A stretch of DNA of 13,568 nt from CAYNVS01 sp964400725 (lineage in GTDB: Bacteria > Myxococcota_A > SURF-8 > CAYNVS01): the NCBI GenBank assembly GCA_964400725.1, contig CAYNVS010000062.1, positions 1 to 13,568 of the forward strand, given 5' to 3'. Below, one piece after another: positions 7,200 through 13,568 of the stretch (the stretch's first letter is position 1; the number at the start of each line of letters is the position of its first letter). The position numbers were made by a program, and so were the translations under genes. The notes beneath the pieces were generated by a model, which worked only from the letters and a program-made list of their open reading frames with translations, was not told the origin of the DNA and did not search any database.

Positions 7200-8135
7200 A
7201 TGAAATCGAAGCGCGAAATGCTGGGGCTGAAAAATCTGGTCGATTTTCGTCATACCGGAAGCGCGAAAATTCTGCTTCCCACGGAAGAGGACTACAGCGA
7301 GATGGTCAGCGACCGCGGCAAGCCGCATCTGTTTCTCGGCGCTTACTCCGAGGAAAAAATACGCAGGGCGTTCGTTAAACTGGGGATTACGGAGCGGCTG
7401 GAAAAGCGGGGCTTTAAAAATCCTATCATACATATCGGCTCGGACGAGGCAAGACGCCACCGCATAGCGATTTACTACGCTAAGGCGGACTACGATTATC
7501 TTCTCGGCGAAGCTACCCTATTAATTGAGGAATTTGAAACAAAAGAACCTTACCGCAGCCTAATCGAGAGAAAAAAGTTTAACATGCTTTTTATTCAATG
7601 GCTCTGCCTGCAAGACCCGACGGCGCAATTTAGTTCCCAAAAACCGGCTTTTCCGGGTCAGTATAAACCGGGGCTTGGCATGGGGCGGCTGGTTTCGGCG
7701 GTCTTCGAGGGCGTCGTTTTCGACCTTAAGCTCGACGGCATAATTAATATTCCTTATTATATTCATAACGCGATGTTGTATCAAAGCCGCCGCTATCGTT
7801 TTCTCGATCCGGTGGCCGAAGGAAAACTTCTCGCGCTGGAACGAGACTTTTCTCAGCTCGACATGGCGGTAATAGCGTGGGGCATTGAACTTGGCTGCGT
7901 AAGAGAAAAAAACTCCGGCGAAATTCTAACCAATCTGCGGCAGGAGATGGTCTTTCCGACGAACGAAGAGATGCTGCGATTTTTTCTCTCCGACGCCTAC
8001 CACGACGCCGTAAACAAGGCGTACGGCTCGCATCGCTTCGAGATGGACTTCGAGCTTTTTAAAAAGAAAAATCCGCTGAACGCGGACGGAAGCCCGAACA
8101 TTGAACCTCCGGCGCGGGAAAGCCCGCCGGTTTAA
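7200..8135 (+). CDS. Conserved-looking protein of unknown function with GNAT-like motifs
   Basis: A 311-residue soluble protein I cannot name. It has no signal peptide or membrane segment. Two motif blocks stand out: FPGQYKPGLGMGRLV (151-165) followed by a helix and the strand DGIINIP, and IHNAMLYQSRRYRFLDP (188-204). The first resembles the acetyl-CoA pyrophosphate loop of GNAT acyltransferases (Q/R-x-x-G-x-G/A) and the second resembles the GNAT asparagine-plus-tyrosine helix and strand, with FIQWLCLQDP (131-140) in the place of strand 4. This is an inference from motif order. The tail after about residue 290 is Pro-rich. AGGAGG at 7182-7187 is 12 bases before the ATG, a long spacing, but no better start exists. 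The gene is followed after 16 bases by a DNA methyltransferase, so the two are probably co-transcribed. Confidence 0.8.
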   Translation: MKSKREMLGLKNLVDFRHTGSAKILLPTEEDYSEMVSDRGKPHLFLGAYSEEKIRRAFVKLGITERLEKRGFKNPIIHIGSDEARRHRIAIYYAKADYDYLLGEATLLIEEFETKEPYRSLIERKKFNMLFIQWLCLQDPTAQFSSQKPAFPGQYKPGLGMGRLVSAVFEGVVFDLKLDGIINIPYYIHNAMLYQSRRYRFLDPVAEGKLLALERDFSQLDMAVIAWGIELGCVREKNSGEILTNLRQEMVFPTNEEMLRFFLSDAYHDAVNKAYGSHRFEMDFELFKKKNPLNADGSPNIEPPARESPPV

Positions 8136-8151
8136 AGCGGTAATTGCAGGC

Positions 8152-9126
8152 ATGAACGAGAAAATAAAGACAAAACAGGCGGAGAAAATCGGACGGATAG
8201 ACGCCGACGAAGTTTTGCGGGAGAAAATTCTGCCATACTGCCGTCTTAAGCCGGGGCAGATTTGGACGGACGACAAACGCGGACACAAGGTCGGCGTCCT
8301 AGACGCTTCCAACCACGAAGACGCGGCGCGCTTGACCGAAGGAAAGAAGGCGGCTCTCGCGCTCAACGATCCGCCTTACAACGTAAAAGTAGGCGGGGAG
8401 GCAACCGGCGCGCTCTCCAAGCTGCCGATAAGCGACTATATGAAATTCAGCCGCAGATGGGTTGCAAACTGCGCCGCTTCGCTCGCCGACGACGCGCACT
8501 TTTACGTCTGGCTAGGCATGGACGTAAAGGACGGGTTTCAGCCGCTTCCCGACTTCATGCTGATGATGCGCTCTTTCAAGGAATTCAAGCCGCGGAATTT
8601 TATTACGATGCGCAACCAGCGCGGCTACGGCACGCAGAAGAACTGGATGTGGGTAAGGCAGGAGCTTTTATATTATATAAAGGGCTCTCCTAAGTTTAAC
8701 GTCGGCGCCGAATACACCGACATCCCGAAGATATTGCGCAACGGATACTACAAGATTGTCGGCGACGAACTGACCGACAACTTGGAGCGCGGCAAGTCCG
8801 ACTGCATACGCGCCGGAAACGTTTGGGTGGACGTGCAGCAAATTTTTTACCGTCTGCATGAAAACGTGCCGGGCTGCTACGCGCAGAAGCCGCTTAAAGC
8901 GGTCGAGCGCATCGTCGAGGCGTCCACGGACGAAGGCGATTTGATTATCGACCTCTTCGCGCATTCCGGAGCGACTTTAATCGCTGGAGAAAGGCTCGGC
9001 AGAACGGTTTATACCGCCGACATAGATCCCGTATTTGCAGAGATTGCTATTAGAAGACTGGAACGGTACCGCGAAACCGGCGAGACCGGTTTTCAGTGGA
9101 ACGCGCCCTTCCCTGAGATTGAATGA
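8152..9126 (+). CDS. DNA amino-methyltransferase (N6-adenine or N4-cytosine), beta-type motif order
   Basis: A 324-residue S-adenosylmethionine-dependent DNA methyltransferase. The catalytic motif NDPPYNV (D73-P74-P75-Y76) comes first. A motif X-like segment QKPLKAVERIVEAS follows at 245-258, then the cofactor loop DLFAHSGAT (267-275) and the strand TADIDP (288-293), which is the beta-class order. The region before DPPY (LKPGQIW ... VLDASNHEDAARL) resembles the GDxW ... LCGDAT lead-in of phage-type methyltransferases often fused to ParB-like domains, but no ParB domain is present. Target specificity cannot be read from the sequence. The ATG at 8152 is preferred; an in-frame TTG at 8101 would overlap the previous gene and has no ribosome site. 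No restriction endonuclease is recognisable nearby. Its stop is 10 bases from the converging stop of the next gene. Confidence 0.93.
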   Translation: MNEKIKTKQAEKIGRIDADEVLREKILPYCRLKPGQIWTDDKRGHKVGVLDASNHEDAARLTEGKKAALALNDPPYNVKVGGEATGALSKLPISDYMKFSRRWVANCAASLADDAHFYVWLGMDVKDGFQPLPDFMLMMRSFKEFKPRNFITMRNQRGYGTQKNWMWVRQELLYYIKGSPKFNVGAEYTDIPKILRNGYYKIVGDELTDNLERGKSDCIRAGNVWVDVQQIFYRLHENVPGCYAQKPLKAVERIVEASTDEGDLIIDLFAHSGATLIAGERLGRTVYTADIDPVFAEIAIRRLERYRETGETGFQWNAPFPEIE

Positions 9127-9136
9127 CGTTTCGGCC

Positions 9137-12100
9137 TTATTGCTTAACGCACCTTACGCCAACGGTCTTATCGTAAAACGAATCGCTCAAACCTTTAAAC
9201 CGTTTGCTTCCGCGCAAATCCATGACCGGCGACGCGAAATATCCGCCGCGGTAAACGTACGGGCTCGTTCCGTCCGTCCACGCCGAGCCGTCCTGCGGAG
9301 CGCCGTTATAGTCGGGGTGGTGCCTGTCTGCAACCCATTCGCATACGTTGCCGAACATGTCGTATAGGCCGTAGCCGTTGGGGAATTTCTCGCCCGTCGG
9401 ATGCGTCTCGTCGTTCGCGTTTTCTCCGAACCATGAATGGTCGTCCATGCACGAGCTTGATCCGCACAAGTAAATCTTATCGGTTCCGCCGCGCGCGGCG
9501 TATTCCCATTCCGCCTCGGTTGGCAGTCTTCCTCCGAGCAGTTCGCAAAAAGTTTGCGCTTCTTGCCAGCTGACGTTTTCGACCGGACAATTAAAACACG
9601 CTTCCTTGCCGTTTGCCGGCTGGAAATACGACGGATTGCTTACCATAACCGTTTTATACAGCCATTGCGTAACTTCAAATTTCATAATTTTAAACGGCTT
9701 TGTTATATTAACAAAATGACGCGGCGATTCGTCGCTGGCGCAGTTAGTATCGTCGGTATGGCAGCCCATATTAAAAGAGTCGGTTACGGTAATTTCCGCC
9801 CATTCGACGGGGATGTCTTTCGCGCACCTGAAGCCTACGTTTCCGTCGGATGCGACCGGCGAGCCGAAATACGTTCTGTACGAAACTCTCATTTCAAGAA
9901 TTCCGTCCATGTACGAGCCGCCGCGAATGGTTTTCGCCTCGTTTGTCGGGTTGAGAAGCCAAGCGCCGCCGTCGCCGGGCGCGCCTTCGTACGAATCGTG
10001 CCAGTTGTCGGCGACCCACTGCCGCACGTTGCCGGTCATGTCGTATAAGTTCCAGTCGTTGGCGAGTTTGGTTTTCACCGGTCTTGATAAATTATCCGAG
10101 TTCGCGTCGTACCACGCGTACTGCGGGACGCAGGATTGCGAGTCTCCGCAAATGTAAATATTCGATTTCCCCGCCCTCGCGGCGTACTCGTACTCCGCTT
10201 CGGAGGGAAGTCTCGCGCCTATTTTATTGCAAAAATCGGCCGCTTCAACCCATGCGACGTTTTCGACCGGACAGTTCGCGCACCCTGCGTGCTTGCTTGG
10301 ATTGGAACCGATTACGACTTCGTACTGCTTCTGCGTTACCGGCGCTTCCATGAGCATGAAGGAAGGCAGTTTTACGTCGTGAGCGGGAGACTCGGCGGAG
10401 ACGCACGAAGTATCCGAAGCGAGACATCCCATTTTAAACGAGCCGCCTTTTATTGATACGAAATTGGGCGCTATCGGCTTAACGCAGCGGAAGCCTACGG
10501 TCGGATCTTTATAGCCGAACGCTCCGCTCCATATGCGGCTGCTAACGCGCAAGTCGTGAGAGTTGACCGTCGAGTAATTTGCTCCGCGCTGCGCTCTGTT
10601 GTTGGTCGGCGGCTCGACCCATGAAGAGCCGTCCGAGGGCGCGCCTTCATACTCGGAGTGATAATAATCGGACACCCATTCCGTAACGTTTCCAATCATG
10701 TCGAACAGTCCGTAGGCGTTAGGTTTTTTCCTTCCGGTTTCGCGGGTTCTGCCGTTGGAGTTGTCGGCAAACCACGAGTAATCGGTTACGCATTTATAAT
10801 CTTCGCCGCATTCGTATTTTGCGTATCCGCCGCCGCGGGCAGCGTATTCCCATTCCGCTTCGGTCGCTAATCTTCCGCCCGCCGCCGAGCAGAACGATTT
10901 AGCCTCGTCGTAGGTTACGTTTTCAACTGGGCAGTCCGGACATTCGGGGTAGTTTGGCGGCTGAAATTTGCTCGGATTTTTTCCTTTGACGACGAAATAC
11001 TGCCATTGAGTTACTTCGGTCGCATTAATGGCGAAGGTTTGAATTTGGACGGTGTGCCGCGGGCGCTCAAGGGTGTCGCACCAGTTGTCGTTCGCCGAGC
11101 AGCCCATATCGTAATAGCCGCCTTTAACTATGACCCACGACATTTCTTTCCCTTGAGTCATCCCTTCTTCTTCGGCTTCAATTTCGGTTTCCGTCTCTAT
11201 TTCGTCGTTGAATTCAAAGTCGCCGTCGATAATTTCCTCGTTATCGTCTTCGGCGGGCTCTTCGGTTTCCTCCGCCGGAATTTCCTCTTCGGAATCGTCC
11301 TCGATTTCAAGCTCCGACTCGTCGTCGCCGTCGGTTTCGGCTTCTTCTTTTTCGCTTTCTACGGGAATAATATCTTTCGCGCATCTTATTCCGAAGTTGA
11401 CGTATCTTCTGGTCGGAAGTTCCTGCGTTCGGTTGGAAAGCCGCGACCCGTCCGCGTCCTCCGAGAAGCTGCCCCCGCGGGCGGTCTTTTTCTCGCTCGT
11501 CGGAACTATCCATGCGCTTCCGTCTGCCGGAGCGCCGTTATAATTTGGGTGATACCAGTCTTCGACCCATTCCCATACGTTGCCGCTCATGTCGTAGAGG
11601 CCGAAGGCGTTTGGCGTTTTTTGCTTTCTCGGCTGCGCCGCGCCGTCTGAGTTCGTCGCAATCCACGCTATTGCGCCTACGCAGGAAGAGGAATCGCCGC
11701 AGTAATAAACTTGTTTGGAGCCGGCTCTCGCGGCGAACTCCCACTCCGCCTCGGTAGGAAGCCTGCCGCCTATCTTTTCGCAAAAAAACTTTGCCTCGTT
11801 CCACGAAACGCTGTCAACCGGGCATTCGGGGCAGTTGGGTTTGCCGCTCGGCCTGCTTTTGGCGACCGAAAAGTATTCAAGCTGAGAGATTTCCGAAATT
11901 GTGATTTGAAACGGTTTTACGTTTACCAAATGGCGGGGCGTTTCGTCCGGGCTGCAATTTTCGTCCTGATCGACGCAGCCCATACTGAATTCGCCGCCCG
12001 CGATAGAAGCCCATTCGAGCTCAAACTTTTCGCATTTGCCGCTTTTGCAGATTAAGCCGTCGGCGCATTTGCCGAAATCGCCCGACCCCAGACATTTTTC

Positions 12101-12193
12101 TCCCAGCGCGCCTCTGTCTTCCAACGTCCATGCGACGCAGCTGCAAAAGCCTAAAAGGCCGGCGAGAAGCGCGAAGAAAAACAATTTCTTCAT
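9137..12193 (-). CDS. Exported protein with four cysteine-rich SUMF1/FGE-like domains
   Basis: A 1018-residue secreted or envelope protein. An N-terminal signal (MKKLFFFALLAGLLGFCSC) ends in a possible but atypical lipobox (FCSC, C19). A small cysteine motif follows (C34, C43, C49, C54). Then come four SUMF1 domains at about 60-273, 352-573, 576-794 and 797-1018, with an acidic linker (279-344) after the first. Each domain keeps the hallmarks RLPTEAEWEYAARxG and GLYDMxGNVxEWV in recognisable form, plus eight cysteines at matching places (MGCx6C, CxxCPV, FC, CGx5C, RC), which suggests disulfides. None has the active-site cysteine pair of formylglycine-generating enzyme after RGGS, so they are unlikely to modify sulfatases and may be structural or ligand-binding. 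The start lies 2 bases after the preceding stop with no clear ribosome site, so reinitiation is likely. Confidence 0.93.
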   Translation of the reverse strand: MKKLFFFALLAGLLGFCSCVAWTLEDRGALGEKCLGSGDFGKCADGLICKSGKCEKFELEWASIAGGEFSMGCVDQDENCSPDETPRHLVNVKPFQITISEISQLEYFSVAKSRPSGKPNCPECPVDSVSWNEAKFFCEKIGGRLPTEAEWEFAARAGSKQVYYCGDSSSCVGAIAWIATNSDGAAQPRKQKTPNAFGLYDMSGNVWEWVEDWYHPNYNGAPADGSAWIVPTSEKKTARGGSFSEDADGSRLSNRTQELPTRRYVNFGIRCAKDIIPVESEKEEAETDGDDESELEIEDDSEEEIPAEETEEPAEDDNEEIIDGDFEFNDEIETETEIEAEEEGMTQGKEMSWVIVKGGYYDMGCSANDNWCDTLERPRHTVQIQTFAINATEVTQWQYFVVKGKNPSKFQPPNYPECPDCPVENVTYDEAKSFCSAAGGRLATEAEWEYAARGGGYAKYECGEDYKCVTDYSWFADNSNGRTRETGRKKPNAYGLFDMIGNVTEWVSDYYHSEYEGAPSDGSSWVEPPTNNRAQRGANYSTVNSHDLRVSSRIWSGAFGYKDPTVGFRCVKPIAPNFVSIKGGSFKMGCLASDTSCVSAESPAHDVKLPSFMLMEAPVTQKQYEVVIGSNPSKHAGCANCPVENVAWVEAADFCNKIGARLPSEAEYEYAARAGKSNIYICGDSQSCVPQYAWYDANSDNLSRPVKTKLANDWNLYDMTGNVRQWVADNWHDSYEGAPGDGGAWLLNPTNEAKTIRGGSYMDGILEMRVSYRTYFGSPVASDGNVGFRCAKDIPVEWAEITVTDSFNMGCHTDDTNCASDESPRHFVNITKPFKIMKFEVTQWLYKTVMVSNPSYFQPANGKEACFNCPVENVSWQEAQTFCELLGGRLPTEAEWEYAARGGTDKIYLCGSSSCMDDHSWFGENANDETHPTGEKFPNGYGLYDMFGNVCEWVADRHHPDYNGAPQDGSAWTDGTSPYVYRGGYFASPVMDLRGSKRFKGLSDSFYDKTVGVRCVKQ
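9140..12016 (-). repeat. Four tandem SUMF1 coding repeats
   Basis: Domain repeats lie at 11375-12016, 10475-11140, 9812-10468 and 9140-9805 (about 640-670 bases each). Repeats 2-4 follow each other with only a few codons between them. Local DNA similarity is obvious around the GNVxEW segment, read on the plus strand as variants of ACGTTGCCGNNCATGTCGTA, but the copies have diverged at protein level. Repeats 1 and 4 share the GAPxDGSAW and HPxYNGAP forms most closely. Confidence 0.85.
11162..11359 (-). other. Acidic low-complexity linker between SUMF1 domains 1 and 2
   Basis: Residues 279-344 of the four-domain protein form an Asp/Glu-rich linker: 38 of the first 65 residues are acidic, with interspersed Ile, Thr, Pro and Gly and no cysteine. 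It separates domain 1 from the closely packed domains 2-4. It could bind divalent cations or act as a flexible spacer in the envelope; neither is shown. Similar linkers are, as I recall, common in exported proteins of some uncultured deltaproteobacterial groups. Confidence 0.8.
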
Positions 12194-12195
12194 GG

Positions 12196-13200
12196 TTAAA
12201 ATTTACCGTAAATCAATAACATAAGAGCCCCGTCCGCAGGCGCGGCTCCGAACGAAACGGACGAGTTTTCGTTTTGTTCTTTCGGAGCTTCCTTCGGTTT
12301 AACGCCCGGATCGGCGGCGAGCAGAATTATACCGGTAATAATCATGGCTCCGCCGGTAGCGTAGCCGCCTATCGTCAGGTATTTCCAAGTCGAATGAGCG
12401 CTTTTGTCGCTCTTATCGCCGTCGTCGTAGTAGCTTTGGGCCTTCTCGTTCATCATCCACATCGAAAGCCCGCCGAACGCGGCGACCCCGACGCCGACGA
12501 AAAGAGAGGTAAAGCCGGCGATGGAGTAGGGGCTTTGCTCCTTTTCCTCTTTAACCTTCGACTCTTTGGTGATTAAACCCGCCGAATCTCCTTCTTTGCC
12601 GCCGAATATTTTTTTTAATTCTTCTTCTTCCGTCGTTTCCTTCTTCTTCGGCTCCGGGTCGTTTTGTTTTATAACGGCCGTTCCGTCCTTCTTTTCGGCG
12701 TCTTTATCAAAAAACAGGTCGCGCACGGCGCCCGAAATCGCCTCGACCATCGCGGTAATTTCGCCTTTGGCTTTTCGGCTCACTCTTTTCAGAACGACGA
12801 CTTTTTTTGCGTCTAATCTGCGAAGGTTGAGTATCCAAATGTCGCCGACTCTGCCTAAGTCGCCGGTGATTACCTCCGGCACGCCTAGCGCGCTGCCGAG
12901 CTCCGCGACGCAGACGTCCTCATTTCCCGCGCACTGGATTTTCTTTTCTTCGCCTTTTAATATCGCTTCTATGTCGCTCTCGGATATGACGGACTTCGAG
13001 CTGGCGTTTTCAACTTCCGATGCGAGCCAGCCGGTCAGCGAGTTAATGTCTTTGTCGGTTACGCCGCTTCCGGCGATTATTCTCCATACAAGTATTCTTT
13101 GCTTTTTTTCTTCCGCGGCTCCCGCGGGGGATGCGGAGGCTTGCAAGAGCAAAGAGGCCGCAAGCGCGAGCAATATGACGGCGACGGTTTTTGAGTTCAT
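12196..13200 (-). CDS. Exported TolB-like domain protein with two membrane segments
   Basis: A 334-residue protein with a signal peptide (1-29, ending ASPAGAA). Residues 35-165 form a periplasmic domain with CAGNEDVCVAELGSALG (90-106), then VITGDLGRVGDIWILNLRRLD (two parts, 110-130). This pattern of two cysteines, an LGxALG turn and GxLGRVGxxW is one I associate with TolB N-terminal-like or CsgG-like domains of Myxococcota. A charged, low-complexity stretch (166-225) is followed by two hydrophobic segments (227-251 and 273-296). The C-terminus ends GALMLLIYGKF with a terminal Phe, as outer-membrane proteins often do. It is probably an envelope protein; its partner is unknown. It starts at an ATG with only a weak GAAG upstream and is followed after 2 bases by the SUMF1 gene, so the two form an operon. 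Function is not known. Confidence 0.85.
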   Translation of the reverse strand: MNSKTVAVILLALAASLLLQASASPAGAAEEKKQRILVWRIIAGSGVTDKDINSLTGWLASEVENASSKSVISESDIEAILKGEEKKIQCAGNEDVCVAELGSALGVPEVITGDLGRVGDIWILNLRRLDAKKVVVLKRVSRKAKGEITAMVEAISGAVRDLFFDKDAEKKDGTAVIKQNDPEPKKKETTEEEELKKIFGGKEGDSAGLITKESKVKEEKEQSPYSIAGFTSLFVGVGVAAFGGLSMWMMNEKAQSYYDDGDKSDKSAHSTWKYLTIGGYATGGAMIITGIILLAADPGVKPKEAPKEQNENSSVSFGAAPADGALMLLIYGKF

Positions 13201-13432
13201 GCGAAAGTCTTCATAATAAATATTTTTTAAATTCTTGCAGTATATTACTACAAATTTATTTAATTAGTAAAGTTAATTGTAATAAACCGAATAATAAATA
13301 TTTTCCATACTCAGCGATTGGCGGGAATTCCGCATTTATCAAAGGGCGCGCAAAGAAAGCGAAAAAGCGGAGACCGAGGGATGAATGCCCGCTGCCGCGG
13401 ACGCGAGTAATTCAATCAGGGGACAAAGCGCC

Positions 13433-13483
13433 ATACCGCAAAATACCGCATAAGCCTGTATTAATACCGCATTATACCATACC
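13433..13483 (+). repeat. Helically phased ATACC(GCA) direct repeats upstream of a promoter
   Basis: ATACCGCA occurs exactly at 13433-13440, 13443-13450 and 13464-13471, and shorter ATACC copies begin at 13474 and 13479. The starts at 13433, 13443, 13464 and 13474 are 10, 21 and 10 bases apart, about one or two DNA turns, so the copies face the same side of the helix. The last copy ends 18 bases before a consensus -35 box. This looks like an array of sites for a DNA-binding protein, possibly an activator. The repeats are seen; the role is inferred. Confidence 0.5.
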
Positions 13484-13501
13484 TTTATTACTTAATTAGC
13501 C

Positions 13502-13529
13502 TTGACAAGCGCTCGCTATGCGCTACAAT
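13502..13529 (+). promoter_or_regulatory. Near-consensus sigma70 promoter reading out of the window
   Basis: TTGACA (13502-13507), a 16-base spacer and TACAAT (13524-13529) form a strong promoter with a start expected near 13536. The spacer contains AGCGC (13508-13512) and GCGCT (13520-13524), an inverted repeat that touches the -10 box and could be an operator. Its gene lies beyond base 13568. Such self-repressed promoters are common ahead of toxin-antitoxin pairs, but nothing here proves that. Confidence 0.6.
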
Positions 13530-13568
13530 CAAAGCAGGTTGTACGGTTCATTACATTACCTATTAGCT

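Larger units (their letters stand above)
13201..13568. other. Intergenic region at the right end
   Basis: No gene is convincing here. The first ~115 bases are very AT-rich and must hold the promoter of the TolB-like gene, although only a lone TATACT-like -10 box is visible on the minus strand. Bases about 13317-13432 are markedly GC-richer and contain a GGAATTCC palindrome (13324-13331) and CCGCGG. Then come phased ATACC repeats (13433-13483) and a strong plus-strand promoter (13502-13529). A 102-codon frame at 13191-13499 overlaps the start of the TolB-like gene, is rich in Lys/Arg and has no ribosome site. Confidence 0.7.

Noticed and set aside
10658..12055. Several plus-strand frames (for example 11006-11650, 11208-11543 and 11711-12055)
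   Set aside because: They are antisense to the SUMF1 gene; the Ser-rich one simply mirrors the acidic linker codons.
12566..13216. 216-codon Ser-rich plus-strand frame
   Set aside because: It is antisense to the TolB-like gene, whose signal peptide, domain pattern and membrane segments are coherent.
13461..13473. Resemblance of TAATACCGCAT to a conserved 16S rRNA segment
   Set aside because: The match is only about a dozen bases and no other rRNA sequence surrounds it.
13433..13483. CRISPR array
   Set aside because: The repeats are only 5-8 bases with 2-13 base gaps, far too short for CRISPR repeats and spacers, and there is no cas gene.
13191..13499. 102-codon plus-strand frame at the right end
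   Set aside because: It overlaps the start of the TolB-like gene on the other strand, has no ribosome site and crosses regions of sharply different composition.
13554..13564. CATTACCTATT shared with 6521-6531 upstream of hdrC
   Set aside because: An 11-base match between two AT-rich regions is expected by chance in a window of this size.

Overview
The window most likely comes from an anaerobic, hydrogen-metabolising bacterium, probably an uncultured deltaproteobacterial or Myxococcota-like lineage. Bacterial rather than archaeal origin is suggested by Shine-Dalgarno sites (AGGAGG and close variants), sigma70-like promoters, secreted cysteine-rich proteins with Asp/Glu-rich linkers, repeated SUMF1 domains, and a TolB-like periplasmic protein of a style I associate with myxobacteria. 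The lineage is an inference. No rRNA or tRNA gene was seen.

Left half (1-6396, minus strand): a tight operon transcribed right to left, hdrC-hdrB-hdrA-mvhD-mvhG-mvhA. It encodes a complete heterodisulfide reductase (HdrABC) and the electron-transfer and hydrogenase subunits of an MvhADG-type group 3c [NiFe] hydrogenase; the 3' end of mvhA leaves the window. By analogy with the methanogen complex, MvhA splits H2, electrons pass through MvhG and MvhD to the FAD of HdrA, and they bifurcate to ferredoxin and, through HdrC, to the two noncubane clusters of HdrB, which reduces a disulfide. What disulfide a bacterium uses is not visible here. The iron-sulfur ligands of HdrA, HdrB, HdrC and MvhD are intact.

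Middle (6397-9126): a 385-base AT-rich stretch holds the operon leader, with two overlapping inverted repeats, and a possible terminator. Next comes a small minus-strand gene for a thioredoxin-fold protein that has lost both redox cysteines. Diverging from it is a plus-strand pair: a protein of unknown function with GNAT-like motifs, then a beta-type DNA amino-methyltransferase. No restriction enzyme is recognisable beside them.

Right half (9137-13200, minus strand): two genes two bases apart. The first encodes an exported TolB-like domain protein with two membrane segments. The second encodes a 1018-residue exported protein with four SUMF1/FGE-like domains, each carrying about eight cysteines but none of the formylglycine-generating active-site cysteines. 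The methyltransferase and this gene converge with 10 bases between stop codons.

Right end (13201-13568): no convincing gene. It holds roughly helically phased ATACC(GCA) repeats just upstream of a near-consensus sigma70 promoter that points out of the window and has an inverted repeat in its spacer.
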